Shown here piece by piece: positions 50,471-58,878 of a DNA stretch of 64,000 nucleotides. Numbering within the stretch: the stretch's first letter is position 1; every line of letters begins with the position of its first letter. The notes below the pieces were generated by a model that did no database searches, was not told where the DNA came from, and saw only the letters and a list, made by a program, of their open reading frames with translations. Source of the stretch: Paenibacillus sp. GM2 (lineage in GTDB: Bacteria; Bacillota; Bacilli; Paenibacillales; Paenibacillaceae); NCBI RefSeq assembly GCF_900069005.2, contig NZ_LN831279.1, forward strand, positions 2,326,930 to 2,390,929. Direction: 5' to 3'. The translations under genes were made by a program, and so were the position numbers.

Positions 50471-51628
50471 TCAGCTCACCGATGTAAGGCCAGGCACTTC
50501 GCGATTCAGCACACGATAATAAATAGCTTCATAAATAGCGGTAATGCGGTCGCTGCTGAAATCATTTTTCGCGCGATCCAGGCAAGCCTGCTTCATCTGC
50601 TCCGCCAGCTTGGCATCGGAGAGCAGCGAGACACAATATTCGGCCATTTGCTCCGTGTCGCCAATAGGGGCGAGGAATCCGCTTTCTCCATGCGTAACAA
50701 GTTCAGGGATCCCCCCGGCTACCGATCCGACTGTAGGCACACCGCAGGCCATCGCCTCCAAGGCGACGAGCCCAAAGCTCTCCTTCTCCGATGGCAGCAG
50801 CAAAACATCAGCCATCGAGATAACCTGAGCGATATCATCCTGTTTGCCAAGAAAGTGCACCTTGTCACTAAGGCCCATCTCCTTGATCTTGCATTGAATC
50901 TTCGGCAAGTCAGGACCTTCGCCGACAAGCAGCAGCTTGGCAGGGATCTTTCTGGTGACCTTCTCGAAGATATCGATTACATCGCTGACCCGCTTGACGG
51001 GACGGAAGTTGGAAATATGCATGAGCACTTTCTCTTCAGAAGCGGCAAAGTCATCGCGGCACTCCAGACAAGGTCTAGGATAATACACGCGTTCATCTAC
51101 GAAATTGTACGCCAAATCGATATCTCTTGTGATATCAAGAACCTCGCGGGTCTCCTTGATTAAATCCCGCGATACGGAAGTAACTGCATCGCTCTCATTA
51201 ATAGCAAGTCGGATCAGATCCTTAAGCGATTCATCTTGAGCGAGCACAGTGATATCCGTTCCATGCAGCGTCGTAACTACCTTCAATTGCTCCCCAACCA
51301 TCTGTTTGGCCAGAAAGGCGCACACGGCATGCGGCATTGCATAGTGTACATGCAATATATCAAGATTCTCCGTCTTGGCAACCTGGGCCATCTTCGTAGC
51401 CAGGGACAGATCGTAAGGCGGGTAGCGGAACACATAATAGTCGCTGACTTCGATCTCATGATAAATAATGTTCTTATGGAAACTTCCCAGTCTGAAAGGT
51501 ACTCCGTGACAAATGAAATGAACTTCATGTCCCTTCTCTGCCAAGAGTTTACCGAGTTCGGTCGCAACAACCCCCGAACCTCCCAGTGAAGGATAACATG
51601 TAATACCAATTTTTAGATGCTGGTTCAT
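50471..51628 (-). CDS. bshA: N-acetyl-alpha-D-glucosaminyl L-malate synthase (bacillithiol step 1)
   Basis: GT4 glycosyltransferase, transfers GlcNAc from UDP-GlcNAc to L-malate. 385 residues. N-terminal ITCYPSLGGSGVVATELGKL, HVHYAMPHAVCAFLAKQM, TTLHGTDITVLAQD and VSRDLIKETREVL; C-terminal UDP-binding KESFGLVALEAMACGVPTVG and GGIPELVTHGESGFL. This is the first enzyme of bacillithiol synthesis, the main low-molecular thiol in Bacillales. bshB1 follows upstream in the same direction; bshC is elsewhere. Confidence 0.95.
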   Translation of the reverse strand: MNQHLKIGITCYPSLGGSGVVATELGKLLAEKGHEVHFICHGVPFRLGSFHKNIIYHEIEVSDYYVFRYPPYDLSLATKMAQVAKTENLDILHVHYAMPHAVCAFLAKQMVGEQLKVVTTLHGTDITVLAQDESLKDLIRLAINESDAVTSVSRDLIKETREVLDITRDIDLAYNFVDERVYYPRPCLECRDDFAASEEKVLMHISNFRPVKRVSDVIDIFEKVTRKIPAKLLLVGEGPDLPKIQCKIKEMGLSDKVHFLGKQDDIAQVISMADVLLLPSEKESFGLVALEAMACGVPTVGSVAGGIPELVTHGESGFLAPIGDTEQMAEYCVSLLSDAKLAEQMKQACLDRAKNDFSSDRITAIYEAIYYRVLNREVPGLTSVS

Positions 51629-51673
51629 TGGCGGGGGCCTCCTTATAATTTAGTCGGTGTGTTCCTGTATAAT

Positions 51674-52387
51674 TTATGAACTCCGAGTTCCAAATAGATT
51701 AACAATATACGGAGTCTTGACCGCAAACCCCTCAGCATAAGGAATAAGCTTACGCTGGCCAATCAATGAATCCCGGGCCTTCACCCGCTCAACATAACCT
51801 TGATTCAGCGGCGTAAGCGCGATCTCTTCCTCCCGCGGCTCCGTACCGAACTGTGAACGGTAGCAACCCAGGGCTTGCACTTTCAATGTATAATTATCCG
51901 TCACATCTACGAGCAAATCGGGAGCTCTCCAATCGTTAATGAAATAGAAGTAGAGCTCCGGTACAGCTACCGCAGGCTTGTCCGGCATATAACGCCGCAG
52001 TTTGCTATTAAATGCCGCATCCTCCACAAGCTTGCTGCAAGCGATATGATCCGGATGGCGATCTTCCCAATAGGGCGCAAAAATGATGGACGGCCGATAT
52101 TCGCGGATTACCGACGTTATCGCCGCAATCTGTTCCGCAGAGCCGTTCAAGCCACGATCGGGCAGTCCGAGATTCAGGCGCACCGTGACCCCGAGTAGCT
52201 GGGCAGCCGCAGCAGCCTCCTGCTTGCGAAGGACGACATTACCGTTCGAGGATAGCTCCGCTTCCGTCAAATCGCAGAGGCCAACTTTGTATCCGGCAGC
52301 CACTTGCTTGGCAATGGTACCGGCCATTCCTATCTCTGCATCATCTGCATGAGCGCCAAAAATTAATATATCAAGCGGTTCACTCAT
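51674..52387 (-). CDS. bshB1: Bacillithiol biosynthesis deacetylase
   Basis: PIG-L/LmbE-type zinc deacetylase that removes the acetyl group from GlcNAc-malate. 237 residues. Zinc-site AHADDAEIGMAGTIA (about 12-26) and HPDHIACSKLV (about 110); also GLPDRGLNGSAEQI and ELYFYFINDWRAPDLLVDVT. The ATG shares a base with the mgsA stop (TAATG), so translation is coupled with mgsA. Position next to bshA and mgsA is as in B. subtilis. Confidence 0.95.
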   Translation of the reverse strand: MSEPLDILIFGAHADDAEIGMAGTIAKQVAAGYKVGLCDLTEAELSSNGNVVLRKQEAAAAAQLLGVTVRLNLGLPDRGLNGSAEQIAAITSVIREYRPSIIFAPYWEDRHPDHIACSKLVEDAAFNSKLRRYMPDKPAVAVPELYFYFINDWRAPDLLVDVTDNYTLKVQALGCYRSQFGTEPREEEIALTPLNQGYVERVKARDSLIGQRKLIPYAEGFAVKTPYIVNLFGTRSS

Positions 52388-52806
52388 TATTTTAACTCCG
52401 GTTTGAGGAGTTCAACCAATTCACGCCAAGCAAAATCACCGCGATCCAAGGCGCGAACCAGAATTTCTGCCGAAGCCATATTCGTAGCAACCGGAATACC
52501 ATGCACATCACAAAGGCGAAGCAGCGCTGTAATATCAGGTTCATGCGGCTGGGCCATCAATGGATCGCGCAAGAAAATGACAAGATCCATTTCATTCTGG
52601 GCAATCAGCGCCCCGATCTGTTGATCGCCGCCGAGTGGGCCCGACAAGAAACGGTGAATATTCAGATTGGTAGATTCCATAATTCGTTGTCCCGTTGTCC
52701 CTGTTGAATACAGATTTTTACCTTGAAATACATGCTCGTAAGCTACTGCAAAATTGACGATGTCTTCTTTCTTTCTGTCATGAGCTATAAATGCGATGTT
52801 AAGCAT
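52387..52806 (-). CDS. mgsA: Methylglyoxal synthase
   Basis: Converts dihydroxyacetone phosphate to methylglyoxal and phosphate. 139 residues. Signature pieces: [54 protein letters not shown] and [17 protein letters not shown]. Allows phosphate release under excess sugar phosphate. Next to bacillithiol genes, whose product helps detoxify methylglyoxal; this pairing is known from B. subtilis. Also relevant to the DhaKL route in this window, which makes the same substrate. Confidence 0.96.
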   Translation of the reverse strand: MLNIAFIAHDRKKEDIVNFAVAYEHVFQGKNLYSTGTTGQRIMESTNLNIHRFLSGPLGGDQQIGALIAQNEMDLVIFLRDPLMAQPHEPDITALLRLCDVHGIPVATNMASAEILVRALDRGDFAWRELVELLKPELK

Positions 52807-52819
52807 CCTGTGTCATCTC

Positions 52820-53626
52820 CTACTCTTCCATAAAATGTTCAAAACCGTAAATCATCCCTTTACAGTTCAAAACCTTCTTCACTGCTATATTAACACCAGG
52901 CATGTATCCTGCGCGATCATAAGAATCATGGCGAATTTTCAAAGTTTGGCCAAAATCCCCGAATACGACCTCTTCTTGCGCAAAAATGCCCGGAAGTCGA
53001 ACGCTATGAATGCGGAAGCCATTATAATAGCCGCCACGCACCCCTTCAATGGTCTCCTCTTCATTCGGATTGCCCTGTCTATGTTCTTTTCGGTTCATCG
53101 AGATCAATTCGGCCGTCTTGATTGCTGTGCCGGAAGGCGCATCGAGCTTTTGATCCCCGTGATATTCGATAATCTCCACATTTGGAAAATATTTAGCCGC
53201 TTCGGCCGCAAATTTCATCAGCAGAATAGCGCCGACGGAAAAATTGGGAGCGATGAGCCCGCCTAGCCCTTTATCATGGCATAGCTTGTCCAGATGCTCG
53301 ATCTGCTCCGGTGTAAAACCGGTCGTACCGGTCACCGGAGACACGCCAAGTCTGATTGCCAATTCCGTATTGGCATAAGCGGATTGCGGTGTCGTAAAAT
53401 CTACCATAACCTGCGGCTTGCTCTCCAGCAGAGCGAGCTCTAGATCAGAGGTAATTGCCACTCCACACTGCGGCTTGCCAACAAATGTTCCTGCGTCCAA
53501 TCCTTCTTCTGACGGACTTACGGCAGCTACTAATTGAAGCTCTGGATCCTCAAGCACCATCTTAACGACTTCTTTACCCATTTTGCCAGTTGCACCGACA
53601 ACGGCTACTCTAATTTGTTCCCCCAT
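52820..53626 (-). CDS. dapB: 4-hydroxy-tetrahydrodipicolinate reductase
   Basis: Lysine/diaminopimelate pathway reductase. 268 residues. N-terminal VAVVGATGKMGKEVVKMVLE, VDFTTPQSAYANTELAIR, GTTGFTPEQIEHLD, APNFSVGAILLMKFA, and the catalytic region IIEYHGDQKLDAPSGTAIKT (His and Lys present). Precedes mgsA by 13 bp. Normal length. Confidence 0.96.
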   Translation of the reverse strand: MGEQIRVAVVGATGKMGKEVVKMVLEDPELQLVAAVSPSEEGLDAGTFVGKPQCGVAITSDLELALLESKPQVMVDFTTPQSAYANTELAIRLGVSPVTGTTGFTPEQIEHLDKLCHDKGLGGLIAPNFSVGAILLMKFAAEAAKYFPNVEIIEYHGDQKLDAPSGTAIKTAELISMNRKEHRQGNPNEEETIEGVRGGYYNGFRIHSVRLPGIFAQEEVVFGDFGQTLKIRHDSYDRAGYMPGVNIAVKKVLNCKGMIYGFEHFMEE

Positions 53627-53648
53627 TTTTAATCCCCCTTCACTTGAA

Positions 53649-54182
53649 CTAAGATGATGACTGATTCAATTTGTTCTCCAATTGTCGTTCCAATTCAGTC
53701 AACTGCCTCGTAACCACTTCATCCTGTGGCAAGGCGTAAGCATCGCGCAGAGCGGACAGGGCTGTATCATATCTCCCCATCTCTCCGTAAGCGATCGCTA
53801 ACCATGCCTGCACATCAACGGATACAGGGTCCAGCTCCCCGGCTCGTTCAAGCAAGCGAACGGCCCTTTCAGAGCGATTCATCTTATCCTCTGTCTTTCC
53901 CTCCAGATGCCTTCTTGCAATCCCCAGCAGCTCTTTGGCTCTCAGGCGGTCGAAATGAAGCATATATTCTGCATGATCGGGCGCAAGTGTCGCTGCGAGG
54001 CGGGCATGTGCCAGAGCCTTATCGAGGCAGTTACTGCGGGCGCTAGTGATGGAATGGCGATAATGAATATCGGCATTATCCGGTTCAACGCTCAATGCCT
54101 GTTCGAACCAATAAAGCGCCTGCTCAAAATCATTCTCATAAATGCTGCGGTAAGCTTCGTTTAAGCACTGTTTTGCCTTCAT
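53649..54182 (-). CDS. Tetratricopeptide repeat protein
   Basis: 177 residues. Three or four TPR-like units: ANYENDFEQALYWFEQALSV-like opening (IYENDFEQALYWFEQALSVE), DIHYRHSITSARSNCLDKAL, AVRLLERAGELDPVSVDVQA and TALSALRDAYALPQDEVVTR. ATG 54182 behind AGGGGGACAGCAA; an in-frame ATG 33 bp upstream is less likely. Lies between the MazG-type gene and dapB. Function unknown. Confidence 0.8.
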   Translation of the reverse strand: MKAKQCLNEAYRSIYENDFEQALYWFEQALSVEPDNADIHYRHSITSARSNCLDKALAHARLAATLAPDHAEYMLHFDRLRAKELLGIARRHLEGKTEDKMNRSERAVRLLERAGELDPVSVDVQAWLAIAYGEMGRYDTALSALRDAYALPQDEVVTRQLTELERQLENKLNQSSS

Positions 54183-54239
54183 TTGCTGTCCCCCTTGCCA
54201 GATGGGCTGATTCACTATTACAGCATATGAAGGCGCTAC

Positions 54240-54572
54240 TTATTCGGTGTCCTTTTTCGTCCAACGATCCGCATCGCGAGTCGAGAATTTAAGCATTACT
54301 TTATCATGGGCCTCCGTAAGATCAATTCCAAGCGAATTGGCGAAGCAAATCGTAATAAAGAGAATATCTCCCAACTCCAGCTCAATCGAACCCTCCGGTT
54401 CATCCAGCTTCTTAGGCTTCTCTCCATATGTATGATTGACTTCACGGGCCAGTTCGCCGAGTTCCTCGCTCATCCGTGCAATTAAAGCCAGCGGACTGAA
54501 ATACCCTTCCTTGAACTGTGATATATACTTGTCCACTTCACGCTGCATTTCAGCTAGAGATTTCTCATCCAT
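54240..54572 (-). CDS. MazG-type nucleotide pyrophosphohydrolase
   Basis: 110 residues. EExxE metal motif in IARMSEELGELAREVNH and the downstream DxxD-like region ELELGDILFITICFANSLGID, typical of single-domain MazG enzymes that hydrolyse nucleoside triphosphates. B. subtilis YpjD is the counterpart at the same place next to dapB. Substrate not known. Confidence 0.85.
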   Translation of the reverse strand: MDEKSLAEMQREVDKYISQFKEGYFSPLALIARMSEELGELAREVNHTYGEKPKKLDEPEGSIELELGDILFITICFANSLGIDLTEAHDKVMLKFSTRDADRWTKKDTE

Positions 54573-54891
54573 CCTATCATCCCACCCTGTTATCTAAATT
54601 AATTATTATGTTATCGTAACAGGAAATTGAAAACAAATTCTTTTTGGAGATATACTATGAGTGCGTGTTCAAAAAGTCCCGCTAATTTTCAATTCACTTC
54701 CTGCTTAGATATAGAATTTATTCGGTATCAGCAGAGCTGATGAATTCTATATCATAAGAAAATCTCTGGATCGCAATCGCTATCCGTGGCATCGAAGGTT
54801 TTCTTCCAAAAAGCAGACTTTTGGGACTACCGCTATGAAAGAATGCGTAAGTTGATTATACTACTCACCAGTAAAGGAAGAAACGAGTATT
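54573..54891. other. Divergent intergenic region holding a repeat element
   Basis: Between the MazG-type gene (minus) and the YitT gene (plus). About 170 bp is the inverted copy of the GTTCAAAAAGTC element at 54664-54832; short AT-rich stretches on both sides may hold promoters, none clear. Confidence 0.5.
54664..54832. repeat. Inverted-orientation copy of the long repeat element
   Basis: Begins TGTTCAAAAAGTCCCGC and ends AAAAAGCAGACTTTTGGGAC. The interior (AGATATAGAATTTAT, AGAGCTGATGAATTCTATAT, AAGAAAATCTCTGGATCGC, GGTTTTCTTCC) is the reverse complement of the insert in the 56937 copy. Both orientations in one window argue for a mobile or recombining unit. The central ATATAGAATT/AATTCTATAT dyad folds into a hairpin. 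Confidence 0.7.
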
Positions 54892-55749
54892 ATGAAAAAT
54901 ATCACAAATTATGCGCGATCCATTGTTCCGATTATTATTGGAACAGCCATCTATGCCTTTGGCCTTCTGTATTTTATCATTCCGAATCAACTCATGGAGG
55001 GCGGCGTTACTGGTATTACGATCCTGTTGAAGTATGCCTTCGCCATCTCTCCATCCATCTCGAACCTGGTCATCAATATCCCCTTATTCCTGCTCGGCTG
55101 GAAAGTACTCGGCGGCCGGCAGATGATACTGACCGGTATCGGAATTTGCTCCCTGTCTTTCTTCTTATGGGTATTTGAACATATTCTTAGTCAGGGCTGG
55201 ATCGAAATGCTCCAGACTGATTATATTCTGGCCACGATGTATGCCGGCGTTACGCTCGGCTCTGGCCTTGGCATCGTCTTCCGCTTCGGCGGCACAACCG
55301 GCGGCTCTGATATTATCGCCCGGATTCTGGGTCGCAAATTTGGCCTCAGCATGGGGCAGGTCATCCTCAGCATAGACGTTGTCATCATTGGCTTATCTCT
55401 CTTTTATGTACGTAAGGAAAATATTCTATACACGCTCGTTGCTGTATTCATCGCCTCCAGGGTGATCGATTTCATTCAGGAGGGCGCCTATTCCGCCAAA
55501 GCATTTATGATCATCAGCGATCATGCTGAAGCGATTGCAGATATTATCACCAATGAGATGGAGCGCGGCGTCACTCTGATCCCCGCCAAAGGAGCCTATT
55601 CGAAGCAGGATAAGCCGATGGCTTACTGCGTCGTATCGCGGCAGGAGATCAGACGGCTTCAAAGCATCGCCAAATCGGTAGATCCGCGGGCTTTTATTAT
55701 CATTAACGATGTGCGCGATGTTCACGGAGAGGGCTTCCGCGAAGAATAA
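54892..55749 (+). CDS. YitT-family membrane protein (YpjC-like)
   Basis: 285 residues. Five to six membrane helices in the first ~200 residues (GTAIYAFGLLYFIIPNQLME; GVTGITILLKYAF; GIVFRFGGTTGGSDIIARIL; ILYTLVAVFIASRVIDFIQE) and a C-terminal DUF2179 ligand-like domain about 205-285 (KAFMIISDHAEAIADIITNE, RGVTLIPAKGAYSKQDKPMA). In B. subtilis ypjC sits in the same place. Role not established. Opposite strand to its neighbours, with a shared terminator on the right. Confidence 0.88.
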   Translation: MKNITNYARSIVPIIIGTAIYAFGLLYFIIPNQLMEGGVTGITILLKYAFAISPSISNLVINIPLFLLGWKVLGGRQMILTGIGICSLSFFLWVFEHILSQGWIEMLQTDYILATMYAGVTLGSGLGIVFRFGGTTGGSDIIARILGRKFGLSMGQVILSIDVVIIGLSLFYVRKENILYTLVAVFIASRVIDFIQEGAYSAKAFMIISDHAEAIADIITNEMERGVTLIPAKGAYSKQDKPMAYCVVSRQEIRRLQSIAKSVDPRAFIIINDVRDVHGEGFREE

Positions 55750-55752
55750 TAA

Positions 55753-55785
55753 AAGAGGTGCCCCGGCACAATAGGGGCACCTCTT
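55753..55785. terminator. Bidirectional terminator between ypjC-like and ypjB
   Basis: AAGAGGTGCCCC (55753-55764) pairs perfectly with GGGGCACCTCTT (55774-55785), T/A-rich on both sides. It can serve both converging genes. Confidence 0.9.
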
Positions 55786-55795
55786 CTTTCATTAA

Positions 55796-56689
55796 TCAGA
55801 AGCGAAAACGATCATTCTTCTCATTCTTGCCAGGAACCGAGATCACGGTTTGGTTCGCTCGATATTTCCTGTAAGCCGTGTAGAATAAGGCCAGCAAAAT
55901 CCAGCCGCCGATCAGCAAGCTCCAGTTCCACGGATTTCCGTATCCGCCAATCGGGAGAAAGGCCGGTTCATCTCCTTTTTTGCCGAACAATTCCTTAATG
56001 AACCCTTCTCCTTGCTGTAAAGCACTAGCCAGCGCGGACATATCCGCTTCCTTCTCTTTCGTCAAGCTATCCGTATAATACAACCAAGAATCAAAACGGC
56101 TGATCTCCGTAATGTCCTTACGGATCACTGCTGCTGGACGAATTAATTCATAATGCGATTTCAAGCTAAGATAAGCTTCTCTTAGTGCAGCTCCGCTCCC
56201 GGCAGTACGAGCCTGATTCATACGCTGCAGATCCTCGCCAAGTACTTTGTAATACTGATGCCATAAGGCCTGCTTCGGATGTGTAAGGCTGTTCACGGCA
56301 AGCCTAAGCCGCGCCGATGAGCTAATCCACTCCTCTTGCCCATCTACGGCCTTGGCTAATGTCTCTTTAACATCCATTATGCTCTCAGCCAACGCATGAA
56401 TTCCTTCTACTGAAGTCAATCCCTTGAAAGATAGGCGCTCCAACGAATCGATGACCTGTTCCATATCCTGATTCGCTTTTTGCGTATTTCCCTGCTGCAT
56501 GTCCTGGTACAGCGATTCTGTAGCCGTTTCCAACTGCCGCAGCTTGTCAGCCCTTTCTTGCTCCGTTATTTTGATATCCGCGGCCTGTGCGACTGGTAGC
56601 CCGTCAGCATAAGCCTGGGATCCTTGCAGAAGCAGCAGGATCATCGATAAGGCGACTAATAGACAAGATCCTTTCCATTTCACGGACAT
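55796..56689 (-). CDS. ypjB: Sporulation protein YpjB-like
   Basis: 297 residues. N-terminal signal sequence (about 6-28, ending QAYADG), a helical outer domain (EQERADKLRQLETATESLYQ, GQEEWISSSARLRLAVNSLT, YYKVLGEDLQRMNQARTAGS) and a C-terminal membrane helix about 250-272 (WSLLIGGWILLALFYTAYRK). The domain order matches YpjB, a conserved sporulation-linked protein of unknown biochemical role. In B. subtilis it lies between ypjA and ypjC as here. Confidence 0.88.
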   Translation of the reverse strand: MSVKWKGSCLLVALSMILLLLQGSQAYADGLPVAQAADIKITEQERADKLRQLETATESLYQDMQQGNTQKANQDMEQVIDSLERLSFKGLTSVEGIHALAESIMDVKETLAKAVDGQEEWISSSARLRLAVNSLTHPKQALWHQYYKVLGEDLQRMNQARTAGSGAALREAYLSLKSHYELIRPAAVIRKDITEISRFDSWLYYTDSLTKEKEADMSALASALQQGEGFIKELFGKKGDEPAFLPIGGYGNPWNWSLLIGGWILLALFYTAYRKYRANQTVISVPGKNEKNDRFRF

Positions 56690-56742
56690 CCCTCCCTACC
56701 ATCATGTTATGGCAGGCTGTCCAAGCTTAGAACCTGGAGGTA

Positions 56743-56909
56743 GTTCAAAAAGTCTGCTTTTGATCACGAAGTGGATTGAGAAGTATTTCGACATCGTATC
56801 TTGAATTCAGCCGGGCCTTCCGGTGCTCATGTACAACTTCGTACGCTCCGCTCCTCTGACCCCAGCTTCATCCAACCTTCTCGGTGCTGAAAACCCGACT
56901 TTTTGAACC
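56743..56909. repeat. Short-form copy of the GTTCAAAAAGTC element
   Basis: Left end GTTCAAAAAGTCTGCTTTTG, right end ACCCGACTTTTTGAACC, interior with the ATCTTGAATTCAGCCGGGCC and CTTCGTACGCTCCGCTCCTC words. Followed by TTTATTTAGATGAGGTA before the next copy. The inverted ends allow about 13-15 bp of pairing. Confidence 0.85.
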
Positions 56910-56936
56910 TTTATTTAGATGAGGTAGTTCAAAAAG

Positions 56937-57205
56937 TCTGCTTTTGATAAGAAAACCGATCGAGGTCATTCAAGGGTGAGCGACCGCGATTCAGAGGTAG
57001 GTTTTCTTGCGATATAGAATTTCATCAGCTCCGCTGACCACTTATAAATTCTATATCTAACACGAAGTGGATTGAGAAGTATTTCGACATCGAATCTTGA
57101 ATTCAGCCGGGCCTTCCGGTGCTCACGTACAACTTCGTACGCTCCGCTCCTCTGACCCCAGCTTCATCCAACCTTCTCGGTGCTGAAAACCCGACTTTTT
57201 GAACC
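56937..57205. repeat. Long-form copy of the GTTCAAAAAGTC element
   Basis: Same ends as the 56743 copy but with about 100 bp inserted after the left 20 bp (AAGAAAACCGATCGAGGTC, then a dyad GATATAGAATTTC / AAATTCTATATC), so the family is modular. Followed by the same TTTATTTAGATGAGGTA and a third, broken left end GTTCAAATAGTTCG (57223-57236) that touches the ypjA stop codon. Confidence 0.85.
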
Positions 57206-57245
57206 TTTATTTAGATGAGGTAGTTCAAATAGTTCGCGAAGCCCG

Positions 57246-57872
57246 CTACCACCTTTTGGCTGCCCGAAGGGCGATACAGCCGGCTAGTGCGCTGGCACAA
57301 GTTAGCGCGAAGGTGAAGATCATCACCGCGTTCACATCATTCCACAGAACTTCCGGCAACCAAGGGTAAACTCCGAAGCTATAATCAATAATATCGTTCA
57401 GTATCGTCCAGCTCCACGCACCGATCAGCATTAAGGTGCCAAATTTAAACAGACGAACATACAGCAAAGCTTCAACCGCCATAGCCAGATGGGATGCCAC
57501 CAGCATCCAATCCTGCCATACCAGCGTATTCCCCTGAGCAGCTCCTGCAAATATAATCGTGACCGCCCAGATTCCGTATTTGATGCTTGTTACGACGGCC
57601 AACCCTTCAATAATGGTTCGGATAAAATAGAACTTCCCCAATTTCTCGGGGAACAACAGAAATAATAAAGCGGCGGTGAAAAACAAACTAGCCGTAGGGC
57701 TGTCCGGAACAAATACAATCAGCCAATGCGGCTGAGTCGCCCAAGTCTCCCGCAGCTGATGATCATACCAAATGTAGCCGTAAATCGTACCAAGCAGATT
57801 CACCATGAAAAGACACCATAATATGTATTTATTCCCGAGCAAGGATTTGCTCCATAAAGTCGACAGCCTCAA
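57246..57872 (-). CDS. ypjA: YpjA-like DUF1405 membrane protein
   Basis: 208 residues, about five or six membrane helices (ILWCLFMVNLLGTIYGYIWY; PTASLFFTAALLFLLFPEKL; IKYGIWAVTIIFAGAAQGN; HLAMAVEALLYVRLFKFGTL; AVMIFTFALTCASALAGCIAL). DUF1405 proteins sit after qcrABC in Bacillales. Start is TTG at 57872 with GGAGGAG 9 nt before. Function unknown. Separated from qcrC by a terminator. Confidence 0.87.
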   Translation of the reverse strand: MRLSTLWSKSLLGNKYILWCLFMVNLLGTIYGYIWYDHQLRETWATQPHWLIVFVPDSPTASLFFTAALLFLLFPEKLGKFYFIRTIIEGLAVVTSIKYGIWAVTIIFAGAAQGNTLVWQDWMLVASHLAMAVEALLYVRLFKFGTLMLIGAWSWTILNDIIDYSFGVYPWLPEVLWNDVNAVMIFTFALTCASALAGCIALRAAKRW

Positions 57873-57922
57873 GCGTGAATCTCCTCCTCATTTAAGCGGG
57901 ACTGGCCCGATAGATATGTAAA

Positions 57923-57948
57923 AACCTGATCGTATTTACGATCAGGTT
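57923..57948 (-). terminator. Terminator of qcrABC
   Basis: AACCTGATCGTA pairs with TACGATCAGGTT perfectly (12 bp, 2-nt loop TT), followed by TTTTTAC on the minus strand. Confidence 0.92.
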
Positions 57949-57959
57949 CATAGTTATTA

Positions 57960-58841
57960 CTATTCTACTGCCTCGGCCTTCTGCTTCGCAAGCCATTCCG
58001 CCAAATGATCGATATCATCATCGCTAAGGCCATTTCCTTTCGCAGTATCATACATAGGTTGCATTCTGCCGTTATAGCCTTCTTTAATAATCGTCAGAAT
58101 TTCTTCTTTATTATGCTTGTCGCCAATACCGCGGAGCGACGGGCCGCCGCCACCCTTCAAGTCAGCCCCGTGACAGCTGATACAAGTAGCCTTCTTAAAG
58201 GATTCCATTGCTGGATCATCCTTATCAACGATGGCAATTTCCTTGTCTTGGGTAACGTTCGTTGTTGGCAATCCCTTCTCCCGATTCTCGCGCGCCTGCT
58301 CTTCACGCTGAATATGCTCTGGCTGAAGCCCAGTAGCCTTCAGCTCGTTCTGATAATGAGTCCAGGCGAAGTTAGTCAAATAGACCAGCGATGCGATCGA
58401 TAGAAGCATCAAAGATGAAGCAATCGGGCGCTTATAGAATCTGCGCTCCTTGCCACGGTCGAGAAATGGTGCCAATAGAAGAGAACCAAAGGCAACGCCT
58501 GGAATCCCCAGCGTTCCAAGAACGACAAAATCTCCAGAAGCATATGGATATTTCAAGTACTGATACAGGAACAGAAAGTACCAGTCTGGCATCGGAATGA
58601 CCTGAGCACTAGGGTTAGCCGGAAAACCGAGCGGCGCCGGTTCGGAAATCGTCAACACGAGGAACCCTACGAGTACCACAACGCCAACCATCCATTCCTT
58701 AAGCAGAAAGTTCGGAATGAACGCTTCAGATTTCCCGGGATAAGCCGTGTAATCGGGAGGTGTAACGAAGCCGTCGCCTTGACGAACACGTGAATCACCG
58801 ACATATACGACTTTTTCTTTCGATTTATCTCCGTGAGCCAT
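57960..58841 (-). CDS. qcrC: Menaquinol:cytochrome c reductase cytochrome b/c subunit
   Basis: 293 residues. N-terminal half holds three membrane helices of the cytochrome b C-terminal part (KEWMVGVVVLVGFLVLTIS; WYFLFLYQYLKYPYAS; SLMLLSIASLVYLTNFAWTH) and the C-terminal half is a class I cytochrome c with CISCHGADLKGGGGPSLRGI (CXXCH heme site) and a likely axial Met in MQPMYD. This fusion is the Bacillus-type bc complex. ATG 58841 after AAGGGAGGCATTTAC. Ends the qcr operon. Confidence 0.95.
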   Translation of the reverse strand: MAHGDKSKEKVVYVGDSRVRQGDGFVTPPDYTAYPGKSEAFIPNFLLKEWMVGVVVLVGFLVLTISEPAPLGFPANPSAQVIPMPDWYFLFLYQYLKYPYASGDFVVLGTLGIPGVAFGSLLLAPFLDRGKERRFYKRPIASSLMLLSIASLVYLTNFAWTHYQNELKATGLQPEHIQREEQARENREKGLPTTNVTQDKEIAIVDKDDPAMESFKKATCISCHGADLKGGGGPSLRGIGDKHNKEEILTIIKEGYNGRMQPMYDTAKGNGLSDDDIDHLAEWLAKQKAEAVE

Positions 58842-58878
58842 GTAAATGCCTCCCTTCACTTTATTATTACTCACAATT

